Source: Roseiarcus sp. (GTDB lineage: Bacteria > Pseudomonadota > Alphaproteobacteria > Rhizobiales > Beijerinckiaceae). Taken from it: DNA of 7,738 nucleotides. The first letter of the stretch is position 1. Every line of letters begins with the position of its first letter. The stretch is taken from positions 1 through 7,738 of the forward strand of contig JASLHV010000001.1 in the NCBI GenBank assembly GCA_030153205.1, given 5' to 3'. The position numbers and the translations under genes were made by a program. The notes below the pieces were generated by a model that made no database searches, had not been told where the DNA came from, and worked only from the letters and a program-made list of their open reading frames with translations. Positions 1 through 6,390 of this stretch are shown here, one piece after another.

Positions 1-48
1 TTTGGCGCGGTGAGCAATTCGAGCGCGTTCATCGCGGGCCTGCCATGA
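1..48 (+). CDS. 3' end of an unidentified upstream gene (partial)
   Basis: Reading from base 1 in frame 1 gives 15 sense codons (FGAVSNSSAFIAGLP) and a TGA at 46-48. The start lies outside the window. The stop overlaps the ATG of the AtzD-like gene in an ATGA (45-48), the same junction type seen three more times downstream, which supports a real coding end and not a chance open frame. Too little protein remains to name a family. By context it could be a permease or other component of the BMP-type ABC importer whose ATPase lies downstream, or another catabolic enzyme; this is inference only. Confidence 0.6.
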   Translation, partial: FGAVSNSSAFIAGLP

Positions 49-1160
49 CGCGATGCGCCTTCGTCCATCGCATTTCGACGCGGGCGCCGGATGATACGAG
101 CGGTCTCGAGGCCATGCTGGCCTCGGGCGCGATCCAGGCGGAGGGCCTGATCGCCATTCTTGGCAAGACGGAAGGCAACGGCTGCGTCAATGATTTCACG
201 CGCGGCTTCGCCAGCGCGTCCCTCAAAGACGCGCTTCGCCGCCACCTGCCGAAGGAGAAGGCTGAGGCTGTCTGTATCGTCATGTCGGGCGGCACGGAAG
301 GCGCGATCGCGCCGCATATCGTTGTTCTGGAGGCGCGCGAGACCGACGCTGCGCCTGAGCTCGGCGCCTTGGCGCTTGGCCGCGCGCGGACGCCGCCGCT
401 GGCTTTTGAACATATAGGCAGATTGGAGCAGATCGATAGCGTCGCCGATGGCGTTGGCGCCGCCATGACGGAGGCGGGCGTCAAAAGCGCGGCCGACGTA
501 CATTTCGTCCAAATCAAGTGTCCGCTTTTGACCTTGGAGCGCATCGCGGAGGTTGAAGCGCGTGGGCTAAGCGTAGCAACGCGCGACACGTTGAAGTCCA
601 TGGCGCTTTCGCGCGCGGCTTCGGCGCTGGGCGTCGGCGTCGCGCTCGGCGAGATCGATCGCGCAAAGCTTTCGAATGAGACGATCGGACGGGATTGGTC
701 GTTCTATTCAACGCGCGCCTCCGCTTCGGCGGGCGTCGAACTCGTCGATCATGAGATTATCGTGCTTGGCGCCGCGCAAGGCTGGGGCGGTCCTTTGCGG
801 ATTTCGCATGGCGTGATGAGCGACGCCATCGATGTCGAGCCGGTGCGCGCCGCCATGGCCTCGGTCGGCCTGATCAGCGACGGCCAGCTCGCGGCGCCGG
901 AGCGCCAGCGTCTCATCGCCTTGCTGGCGAAAGCCGAAGCCGGCTCGACAGGACGCCTTCGCGGCCACCGTCACACGATGTTGGACGATTCCGATATTTC
1001 ATCGACGCGCCACGCGCGCGGCTTTGTGGCCGGCGCGCTCGCAGGTCTCGTCGGCCATGCCGAAATCTATGTTTCCGGCGGCGCCGAACATCAGGGCCCG
1101 GACGGCGGCGGCCCCGTCGCGATCATCGCCCGCGCGCCAGAGGCGAGGAGATTGTCATGA
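45..1160 (+). CDS. atzD: Ring-opening amidohydrolase, cyanuric acid hydrolase/barbiturase family (AtzD-like)
   Basis: This predicted cytosolic enzyme hydrolyses one amide bond of a cyclic ureide: cyanuric acid to 1-carboxybiuret, or in barbiturase relatives barbiturate to ureidomalonate. The 371 residues match the family length. The fold is a three-fold repeat, each unit giving a Lys-Ser pair, and all three pairs are visible: K41 in GKTEGNG with S81 in VMSGGTEG; K158 in VQIKCP with a serine in RASASAG (S226, possibly S228); K296 in LLAKAEAG with S344 in YVSGGAEHQGPDGGGP. Nothing catalytic looks missing. The ATG at 45 overlaps the previous stop and has no strong ribosome site, so it is probably translated by coupling; its own stop overlaps the ABC gene start (ATGA 1157-1160). 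Biuret hydrolase and AtzG/E/H homologues in the same operon favour cyanuric acid over barbiturate. The family call is firm; substrate is inferred from neighbours. Confidence 0.9.
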   Translation: MTRCAFVHRISTRAPDDTSGLEAMLASGAIQAEGLIAILGKTEGNGCVNDFTRGFASASLKDALRRHLPKEKAEAVCIVMSGGTEGAIAPHIVVLEARETDAAPELGALALGRARTPPLAFEHIGRLEQIDSVADGVGAAMTEAGVKSAADVHFVQIKCPLLTLERIAEVEARGLSVATRDTLKSMALSRAASALGVGVALGEIDRAKLSNETIGRDWSFYSTRASASAGVELVDHEIIVLGAAQGWGGPLRISHGVMSDAIDVEPVRAAMASVGLISDGQLAAPERQRLIALLAKAEAGSTGRLRGHRHTMLDDSDISSTRHARGFVAGALAGLVGHAEIYVSGGAEHQGPDGGGPVAIIARAPEARRLS

Positions 1161-2710
1161 GCCTTGCAGAGCCCCCGCTGACCGCGGCGCCCAAAATCCC
1201 GCAGCGCGCACCGTCGCTCGAGACAATCGGCATGACCAAAATCTTCGGTTCGCTTGTCGCGCTTGACGATGTTTCGATCAACGTCCCAGCCGGCTCCTTT
1301 CACGCTTTGCTCGGCGAAAACGGCGCCGGCAAGTCGACACTCGTCAAATGCATCATGGGTTTCTATATCCCGGATCGCGGCGCGCTGCGTCTCGACGAGG
1401 AGGAGATCGCGGTACGTAATCCGCGCGACGCGCAAGCACGCGGGATCGGCATGGTCTATCAGCATTTCACGCTGGTTCCTTCGCTGACCGCGGCGGAAAA
1501 TCTCGTCGTGAGCCGCGCCGATGCGCCGGCGGTGATCGACTGGCGGAAAGAGAAGAGGGCGCTTGAAGAATTTCTTGATCGCATGCCCTTCCGCGTGCCG
1601 CTGAACCGTCCTGTCTCGTCGCTCGCCGCCGGCGAAAAGCAGAAGCTGGAAATCCTCAAGCTGCTTTATCTCAATCAGCGGTTCCTCATTCTCGATGAGC
1701 CGACGTCCGTGCTGACGCCGAGCGAGGCGGATGAGATACTCGGGCTGCTCAAAGGCATGGCGCAGCGCGGCGAAATCACGGTGGCGATGATCAGCCATAA
1801 ATTCCGCGAGGTCGAAGCCTTCTGTGACGACGTCAGCGTGTTGCGCCGAGGCAAGAAGGTCGGCGGCGGCAAGGTCGGCGTGCTGTCCACCGGCGAAATG
1901 GCCAAGATGATGATCGGCGACGCCGTGATCCGCCAATCGGCAGCACGCGTCGCCGCGCTGAAATCGATGACGACGCTCGAAATCGCGGGCCTCTTCGCCG
2001 AGAATGATGAGGGGCGGGACGCGGTCGCCGGCTTCGATCTCAAGGTGAAGGCCGGCGAGATTGTCGGCGTCGCCGGCGTCTCAGGCAATGGCCAGAGCGA
2101 GTTGGTGGAGGCGCTTTCCGGCCAAAGGCCGATCAAGCTCGGCCAAGTCCTGATTCATGACAAGAATTTCGAACCGAAGAGGGACCATTACGATCGCTAC
2201 AAGGTCTATGGTCTGCCGGAAGAGCCTCTAAAGAACGCGACCGTGCCGATCATGTCGGTCGCCGAGAATATGGCGTTTCGCAGCTTCGACAAGCCGCCCA
2301 TGGCCTCGCTCGGCTGGTGGCTGAACCCCGAACCGATGCGCGCCAAGTCGCGCGAGCTTATCAAGCGCTACAATGTCAAGACGCCGACGACCGAGACGCC
2401 GATCCGCGACCTTTCCGGCGGCAATGTGCAGCGCGCGGTGCTGGCGCGCGAGCTCTCCAGCGACGTCGATGTGCTGATCGTCGCCAATCCTTGCTTCGGG
2501 CTCGATTTCGCGTCGGTCGCCGATATTCGGGCGCAGATCATGGACCAGCGCAATCGCGGCGCGGCCGTACTGCTAGTGTCAGAAGATCTCGATGAAATTC
2601 TCGAACTCTCCGATCGGATCGCCGTCATGTCCGGCGGCAAGATCGCGTATCTGACGGAGGCGGCGGGCGCTGACCGCACCACGATCGGGCGGTATATGGC
2701 GGGACATTGA
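1157..2710 (+). CDS. ABC transporter ATPase, double nucleotide-binding domain, BMP/simple-sugar import type
   Basis: This is the ATPase subunit of an importer of the ribose/nucleoside class, which carries two fused nucleotide-binding domains. The first domain is canonical: Walker A GENGAGKST (53-61), Q-loop Q102, signature-like SSLAAGEKQ (154-162), Walker B RFLILDEPTS (175-184), switch H214. The second is degenerate, as is usual in the class: GVSGNGQSEL (307-316) lacks the Walker A GKS/T, the signature LSGGNVQR (419-426) is intact, Walker B reads VLIVANPCFGLD (439-450), and the switch His is replaced in VSEDLDE (474-480). The 517 residues are the normal length. The start is fixed by AGGAG at 1146-1150 and the ATGA overlap. 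No membrane or binding subunit is in the window; they may lie upstream. A BMP-type system (atzTUVW) also accompanies triazine genes in Pseudomonas ADP as I recall, so import of cyanurate or a related heterocycle is a reasonable inference. Confidence 0.88.
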   Translation: MSLAEPPLTAAPKIPQRAPSLETIGMTKIFGSLVALDDVSINVPAGSFHALLGENGAGKSTLVKCIMGFYIPDRGALRLDEEEIAVRNPRDAQARGIGMVYQHFTLVPSLTAAENLVVSRADAPAVIDWRKEKRALEEFLDRMPFRVPLNRPVSSLAAGEKQKLEILKLLYLNQRFLILDEPTSVLTPSEADEILGLLKGMAQRGEITVAMISHKFREVEAFCDDVSVLRRGKKVGGGKVGVLSTGEMAKMMIGDAVIRQSAARVAALKSMTTLEIAGLFAENDEGRDAVAGFDLKVKAGEIVGVAGVSGNGQSELVEALSGQRPIKLGQVLIHDKNFEPKRDHYDRYKVYGLPEEPLKNATVPIMSVAENMAFRSFDKPPMASLGWWLNPEPMRAKSRELIKRYNVKTPTTETPIRDLSGGNVQRAVLARELSSDVDVLIVANPCFGLDFASVADIRAQIMDQRNRGAAVLLVSEDLDEILELSDRIAVMSGGKIAYLTEAAGADRTTIGRYMAGH

Positions 2711-2723
2711 TGGAGCGCGCGCC

Positions 2724-3386
2724 ATGATTGACATCCCGGCCCAGCCTTTTCCTTTTGCGCTTGACCCGAAACATACCGCGCTAGTCGTCATCGATATGCA
2801 GCGCGACTTTGTCGAGGCAGGTGGGTTTGGGGAGACTCTTGGCAATGACCTGACGCCGGTCGCCGCGATCGTTCCAACCGTCGCCGAACTCATCGCCCTT
2901 TTTCGCACCAAGAAATGGCCGATCCTGCATACGCGCGAATGTCACAGGCCGGATCTGTCCGATTGCCCGCCGGCGAAGCGTCTGCGCGGCAAACCCTCCT
3001 TGCGGATCGGCGATGAAGGGCCGATGGGACGCATCCTGATTCAGGGCGAACGCGGCGCCGGCATTATCGATGCTTGTGCGCCAAGGCCCGGCGAATTCGT
3101 CGTCGACAAGCCCGGCAAGGGCATGTTCTATGCCACGGAGGTCGCCGATCTGCTGAAGGACAATCGAATCTCCCATCTCGTTTTCGCTGGCGTCACGACC
3201 GAGGTCTGTGTCCAGACGTCGATGCGCGAAGCCAATGACCGCGGTTACGAATGTCTGCTCATCGAAGACGCGACAGCAAGCTACTTTCCGCAATTCAAAG
3301 CCGCCGCCATAGATATGATCCGCGCCCAAGGCGCCATCGTCGGCTGGACGACTTCGCTGGCGGCATTCGCCGCGGCGGTTGGTTGA
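2724..3386 (+). CDS. biuH: Cysteine amidohydrolase of the isochorismatase fold, probable biuret amidohydrolase (BiuH)
   Basis: Biuret hydrolase converts biuret to allophanate and ammonia in the cytosol. The 220-residue protein has the isochorismatase-like hydrolase layout: D24 in VVIDMQRDF, K129 in VVDKPGKGMF, and the nucleophile C162 in GVTTEVCVQTSMREANDRGYE. These align by spacing with the Asp36-Lys142-Cys175 triad of the characterised Rhizobium leguminosarum enzyme, and the blocks HTRExHRPDLxD, GRILxxGE, DKPGKG and REANDRGYECLL are shared as I remember that sequence. Family members also act on N-carbamoylsarcosine, ureidoacrylate and nicotinamide, but the HRPDL and REANDRGYECLL blocks point to biuret. 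The start at 2724 has GGAG at 2712-2715, 8 bases upstream; an earlier ATG at 2710 is out of frame. It lies 13 bases after the ABC gene and would handle biuret formed when carboxybiuret loses CO2. Confidence 0.85.
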   Translation: MIDIPAQPFPFALDPKHTALVVIDMQRDFVEAGGFGETLGNDLTPVAAIVPTVAELIALFRTKKWPILHTRECHRPDLSDCPPAKRLRGKPSLRIGDEGPMGRILIQGERGAGIIDACAPRPGEFVVDKPGKGMFYATEVADLLKDNRISHLVFAGVTTEVCVQTSMREANDRGYECLLIEDATASYFPQFKAAAIDMIRAQGAIVGWTTSLAAFAAAVG

Positions 3387-3426
3387 GAATAGGGGCGGAA
3401 GGAGGCATCTTTTCGAGACAGCGGCT

Positions 3427-3548
3427 TACCCTCATCCGGCGCTTCGCGCCACCTTCTCCCGCAAGCGGGAGAAGGGATTCGACCACCGCGGATGAAGCAC
3501 TCGGCGCGCCCCCTCGCCCGCTTGCGGGAGAGGGTTGGGGTGAGGGTA
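3427..3548 (+). repeat. Pair of inverted palindromic (REP-like) units in the biuH-atzG gap
   Basis: Two related palindromes face each other. The first is CCTTCTCCCGC (3452-3462) with its exact complement GCGGGAGAAGG (3465-3475) around AA. The second is CCCTCGCCCGC (3511-3521) with GCGGGAGAGGG (3524-3534) around TT, one mismatch. The outer ends also pair: TACCCTCATCC (3427-3437) with GGGTGAGGGTA (3538-3548), one mismatch, so the whole element can fold into one large structure. A smaller hairpin GGCGC-TTC-GCGCC occupies 3438-3450. This CCCTCA..CTCCCGCAAGCGGGAG style is widespread in intergenic regions of Hyphomicrobiales (recalled). The rest of the 216-base gap shows no gene and no promoter I can defend. 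The structure could attenuate transcription or stabilise the upstream mRNA. Confidence 0.85.
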
Positions 3549-3602
3549 GGGCGCAGACAATAAGGTACGCAATCGCGTTCGAAGATTTGGACTGACTTCG
3601 GC

Positions 3603-3791
3603 ATGGAACAAAAGACATTCGATCCCGACGCCATCATCGACGCCGTGGCGCCGCTCCTGGGTTTAACCATCGGCGAGACTTCGCGCGCGGCGGTCAAGAC
3701 TCATCTGGAAATTGCAGAACGCATGGCGTCTCTCCTTTTTGAGAAAAAGCTTGACGATCACGAAGAGCCTGGCCCGGTCTTCACGCCATGA
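3603..3791 (+). CDS. atzG: AtzG-like small subunit (DUF4089; HpxX-related) of a 1-carboxybiuret hydrolase
   Basis: This 62-residue protein has no catalytic residues. In Pseudomonas ADP, AtzG forms a heterotetramer with AtzE and is needed for a stable, active 1-carboxybiuret hydrolase; HpxX is the oxalurate-pathway relative. Recognition rests on size, on the predicted helical pattern (LLGLTIGETSRAAVKTHLEI, then ERMASLLFE), and on the C-terminal EEPGPVFTP, which resembles the EPAPVFRP-type tail of the DUF4089 family. Its stop overlaps the start of the AtzE-like gene (ATGA 3788-3791), as expected for subunits made in fixed ratio. The ATG at 3603 has no clear ribosome site; it is chosen because it gives the family length and no better in-frame start is apparent. 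It is the first gene after the repeat-containing gap, so it could have its own promoter. AtzG versus HpxX cannot be separated by sequence at this size. Confidence 0.82.
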   Translation: MEQKTFDPDAIIDAVAPLLGLTIGETSRAAVKTHLEIAERMASLLFEKKLDDHEEPGPVFTP

Positions 3792-5191
3792 GCGACGCTC
3801 TTCTCGACAAGACAGCCGCCGAGATTGCGGCGGCGGTACGCTCGGGCGCGGCCAGCGCCAGCGAAGTTGCGCTTGCGGCTCTAACGCGGATAGCGGAGCG
3901 CAATCCTTCGCTCGGCGCCTTCACCGACGTGACGGCGACGCGGGCTCTGGCCAAGGCGGCGGCGATCGACGCCAAGCGGGCGCGGGGCGAAGAGCTTGGG
4001 CTGCTCGCCGGCGCGCCTTTCGCGGTAAAGAACCTTTTCGACGTCGCGGGATTGGCGACGCGCGCGGGCTCCAAGATCAATCGCGCGCTTCCGCCAGCGA
4101 CGAGGGACGCGACGCTCGTTACGAGAATGGACGCGTCGGACGCGGTGCTTCTCGGCGCGTTGAATATGGGCGAATACGCCTATGACTTCACTGGCGAAAA
4201 CGCGCATGACGGGCCTTCGCGCAATCCGCATGATCCCGCGCATATGTCCGGAGGATCCTCGGGCGGCTCGGGAACGGCGGCGGCGAGCGGGATGGTTCCG
4301 ATCACGCTCGGCTCGGATACCAATGGCTCGATCCGCGTTCCGTCATCGCTCTGCGGTCTCTTCGGCCTGAAGCCGACGTACGGACGTCTATCGCGCGCAC
4401 GGACTTTTCCCTTCGTCGCGAGTTTCGATCATCTCGGCCCGTTAGCGCGTTCGACGCGCGATCTCGCGCTCGCCTATGACGCGATGATCGGACCGGACGC
4501 GGACGATCCAGCCCTCGCCAATGTCGAGGCCAAGCCTGTCGCGGCGGGGCTCGCGGAGGGGGCCAGCGCGATCCGCATCGCTAGGCTTGGCGGCTATTTC
4601 GAAAAGTCCGGCGAGCCGGCCGCATTCGCCGCGGTGGCGAATGTCGCCAAGGCGCTTGGCGTCTCCGAGACCGTTATGCTTCCGGAAGCGGATCGGGCGC
4701 GGGCGGCCGCCTATCTCATCACAATGGTGGAGGGCGGGACGTTGCATCTGCCGCGGTTGCGCGAAAGACCACAGGATTTCGATCCTGACGTACGCGACCG
4801 TTTGTTCGCCGGCGCGATGCTGCCAGGCGCCTGGGTTGCCCAGGCGCAGAAATTCCGTCGCTGGTGGCGCGGCGAAGTCCTGAAGCTTTTCGAGAAATTC
4901 GACGTCCTCCTCGCGCCGGCGACGCCGTGCCGGGCGCCGCGGATCGGCCAAAAGACTTTTATCCTCGACGGGCGCAAAATGCTGGTTCGGCCTAATCTCG
5001 GCCTTTATACGCAGCCATTGTCTTTCATCGGTCTTCCGGTCGTCGCCGTTCCCGTATGGGCCGCGGGCGAACGGCTTCCGATCGGCGTGCAGGTCATTGC
5101 GCCGCCTTGGCGCGAAGATCTCGCGCTGAGGGTTGCTTATGCGCTGGAGCGGGATGGCGCCGTCAGCGCGCCGATTGCCGCATTTGCTTGA
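3788..5191 (+). CDS. atzE: Amidase-signature hydrolase, AtzE-like 1-carboxybiuret hydrolase catalytic subunit
   Basis: AtzE, with AtzG, deaminates 1-carboxybiuret to 1,3-dicarboxyurea (urea-1,3-dicarboxylate) in cyanuric acid breakdown. The 467-residue protein is a full amidase-signature enzyme. The Ser-cisSer-Lys triad is visible: K81 in GAPFAVKNLFDVAG, the cis-serine S157 in MSGGSSGGSGTAA, and the nucleophile S181 in GSDTNGSIRVPSSLCG; the spacing matches other family members (24 residues between the serines). The DTNGSIRVP block is the form I associate with AtzE/HpxY rather than GatA, which usually reads DTGGSIR. The absence of gatB/gatC and the overlap with an AtzG-like subunit also argue against an amidotransferase. 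It starts in an ATGA overlap without a strong ribosome site and ends 11 bases before the cyclo-ligase-like gene. The main alternative is HpxY of oxalurate catabolism, which has the same partners. Confidence 0.87.
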   Translation: MSDALLDKTAAEIAAAVRSGAASASEVALAALTRIAERNPSLGAFTDVTATRALAKAAAIDAKRARGEELGLLAGAPFAVKNLFDVAGLATRAGSKINRALPPATRDATLVTRMDASDAVLLGALNMGEYAYDFTGENAHDGPSRNPHDPAHMSGGSSGGSGTAAASGMVPITLGSDTNGSIRVPSSLCGLFGLKPTYGRLSRARTFPFVASFDHLGPLARSTRDLALAYDAMIGPDADDPALANVEAKPVAAGLAEGASAIRIARLGGYFEKSGEPAAFAAVANVAKALGVSETVMLPEADRARAAAYLITMVEGGTLHLPRLRERPQDFDPDVRDRLFAGAMLPGAWVAQAQKFRRWWRGEVLKLFEKFDVLLAPATPCRAPRIGQKTFILDGRKMLVRPNLGLYTQPLSFIGLPVVAVPVWAAGERLPIGVQVIAPPWREDLALRVAYALERDGAVSAPIAAFA

Positions 5192-5192
5192 C

Positions 5193-5196
5193 GGAG
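5193..5196 (+). promoter_or_regulatory. Ribosome binding site setting the 5203 start
   Basis: GGAG lies 6 bases before the ATG at 5203 and immediately follows the AtzE-like stop (5189-5191). The same frame is open back to an ATG at 5056, but that extension lies entirely inside the AtzE-like gene and reads as low-complexity Arg/Ala-rich out-of-frame translation, so 5203 is the supported start. Confidence 0.75.
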
Positions 5197-5202
5197 ACGC
5201 CG

Positions 5203-5982
5203 ATGAGCGGCAGGAGCCAGTCGCGATGGGCCGGACGCAACAACGCAAAAGATATCGTTCGCGCGGAAGTCTGGCGCGCGCTCGGCGATCAAGGCGTCAG
5301 CATTGGCCCGACTTACGATCACATTCCGAATTTCGTCGGCGCCGATATGGCCGCCAAGCGTCTTTCCGAGCTCGAGGAATGGAAGAAGGCGCGGGTCGTC
5401 AAATGCAATCCCGATCCGCCGCAAATTCCGGTGCGTCTGCGCGCGCTTTACGACGGCAAGCTGCTCTTCTCGCCGGTTCCTTACCTAACCAAGGGCTTCC
5501 CGTACCTTCGGATTGATCCCGATAAACTCGCCGCCAAGGGGATCGATTTCGAGACGGCAGCGACGGCGCAAGGATTCTTGCAGCATGGCGAGCCGATCGC
5601 CTTTGAGGACATGCCGACGCTCGACTTTTGCGTCGTCGGCTGCGTTGCAGTGACGCGCGCCGGCGGGCGCACGGGAAAAGGCGCCGGCTTTGCAGATTTA
5701 GAGCAAGGCATATTCCGCGAGCTCGGCAAGGCGAGCAAGACGACGCCGATCGCTACGACGGTTCATTCTTCGCAAGTCGTCGAGGATTCGCGTGTCGTCA
5801 TGGAGGCGCATGACAGCGCGCTCCATTTCATCGCAACGGAAACGGAGCTGATCGCGACGGAGACGTCCCATCCGCAGCCCGACGGCGTCGCCTGGGAAAA
5901 GATACGCCCCGACCAATATGCCGATATCCCATTTCTCCGCGCGATCAGAGGCGTTATAGAGGCGCGCAGAGGCGCCAAATGA
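5203..5982 (+). CDS. 5-formyltetrahydrofolate cyclo-ligase-like protein (COG0212 paralogue)
   Basis: The 259-residue protein belongs to the 5-formyl-THF cyclo-ligase superfamily but looks like the longer paralogue group, not the roughly 190-residue housekeeping enzyme. The family hallmark near the C-terminal half appears as GGRTGKGAGFADLE (154-167), corresponding to the GxGKGYYD phosphate-binding loop with the usual tyrosines replaced. Other blocks are IWRAL-type helices near the N-terminus (IVRAEVWRAL, 18-27), VVKCNPDPPQIPVR (65-78), and TVHSSQVV (186-193), which takes the place of the VHDxQv-like block. The standard enzyme converts 5-formyl-THF to 5,10-methenyl-THF with ATP. The paralogue group has been linked by genomic context to thiamin metabolism (Pribat and co-workers, 2011, from memory), with no settled reaction. 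Here it sits tightly between atzE and atzH homologues, ending in an ATGA overlap with the latter, so it is probably co-made with them. Its role in this pathway is unknown. Confidence 0.8.
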   Translation: MSGRSQSRWAGRNNAKDIVRAEVWRALGDQGVSIGPTYDHIPNFVGADMAAKRLSELEEWKKARVVKCNPDPPQIPVRLRALYDGKLLFSPVPYLTKGFPYLRIDPDKLAAKGIDFETAATAQGFLQHGEPIAFEDMPTLDFCVVGCVAVTRAGGRTGKGAGFADLEQGIFRELGKASKTTPIATTVHSSQVVEDSRVVMEAHDSALHFIATETELIATETSHPQPDGVAWEKIRPDQYADIPFLRAIRGVIEARRGAK

Positions 5983-6362
5983 TCATCAACGACCCGAAGA
6001 TTGTCGCGGAAGTCGAGGCGGAATTCGCCGCCTATGAGCGAGCTTTGACGACGAACGACGTCGCCGCGCTCGACAAGTTCTTTCTCGACGCTCCTGAAAC
6101 AATCCGCTATGGCGCGGCCGAGAACCTCTACGGCTATGCGGAGATCAAGGCCTTTCGTGCGGGGAGGTCGTCGGCGGGACTGGCGCGGAAGCTCGAGAAG
6201 ACGGTGATCACCACCTATGGCGAGGATTTCGCCGTCGCGGCCACTTTGTTTCGGCGGGATAATGCGCTGGGAAAGATTGGCCGCCAGATGCAGACTTGGG
6301 CGCGGCTGCCGCAGGGGTGGCGCGTGGTCGCGGCGCATGTGAGCATTATCAGCGAGGCGTGA
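5979..6362 (+). CDS. atzH: AtzH-like 1,3-dicarboxyurea decarboxylating amidohydrolase (HpxZ/DUF3225 family)
   Basis: AtzH converts the AtzE-AtzG product 1,3-dicarboxyurea to allophanate, preventing a dead end in cyanuric acid catabolism. The 127-residue protein is the normal size for this small cone-shaped (SnoaL/NTF2-like) family. Conserved blocks are FFLDAPETIRYGAAENLYG (34-52), EIKAFRAGR (55-63), TTYGEDFAVA (78-87) and GRQMQTWARLPQGWRVVAAHVS (101-122; many relatives read GRQSQTW). Y19 and R43 have the same spacing as Tyr22 and Arg46, which I recall as the important residues of AtzH. The start overlaps the preceding stop (ATGA 5979-5982) and has AGAGG at 5968-5972. It is the last gene of the operon; its stop is followed by a palindromic repeat and a convergent hisC. 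The closest alternative is HpxZ of oxalurate catabolism. Confidence 0.85.
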   Translation: MIINDPKIVAEVEAEFAAYERALTTNDVAALDKFFLDAPETIRYGAAENLYGYAEIKAFRAGRSSAGLARKLEKTVITTYGEDFAVAATLFRRDNALGKIGRQMQTWARLPQGWRVVAAHVSIISEA

Positions 6363-6390
6363 GGCCGACGGTATTCGGATCGTACTGCGC

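Noticed and set aside
29..601. 190-codon open frame on the minus strand
   Set aside because: It is antisense to the AtzD-like gene; the Ser/Ala/Pro-rich translation is a composition effect.
1091..1936. 281-codon open frame on the minus strand
   Set aside because: It lies opposite the ABC ATPase gene, whose product has all expected motifs. Its translation is His/Arg/Asp-rich without recognisable domains, typical of antisense frames in GC-rich DNA.
3427..3548. Possible CRISPR array or intrinsic terminator
   Set aside because: There are only two units, in inverted and not direct orientation, with no regular spacers, and no run of T follows either hairpin.
3251..3697. Open frames on both strands across the biuH-atzG gap
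   Set aside because: They are made largely of the palindromic repeat sequence and out-of-frame gene ends, with no ribosome site or family similarity.
3788..5191. GatA subunit of Glu-tRNA(Gln) amidotransferase
   Set aside because: The active-site block reads DTNGSIRVP, no gatB or gatC is adjacent, and an AtzG-like partner overlaps the start.
5056..5202. 49-codon N-terminal extension of the cyclo-ligase-like protein
   Set aside because: It overlaps the end of the AtzE-like gene, reads as Arg/Ala-rich nonsense, and a good ribosome site (5193-5196) serves the ATG at 5203.
4442..5248. 268-codon open frame on the minus strand
   Set aside because: It is opposite the AtzE-like gene and the start of the next gene, Arg-rich, with no domain or ribosome site I can support.
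5763..6338. 191-codon open frame on the minus strand
   Set aside because: It runs opposite two well-supported, overlapping plus-strand genes and shows no family features.
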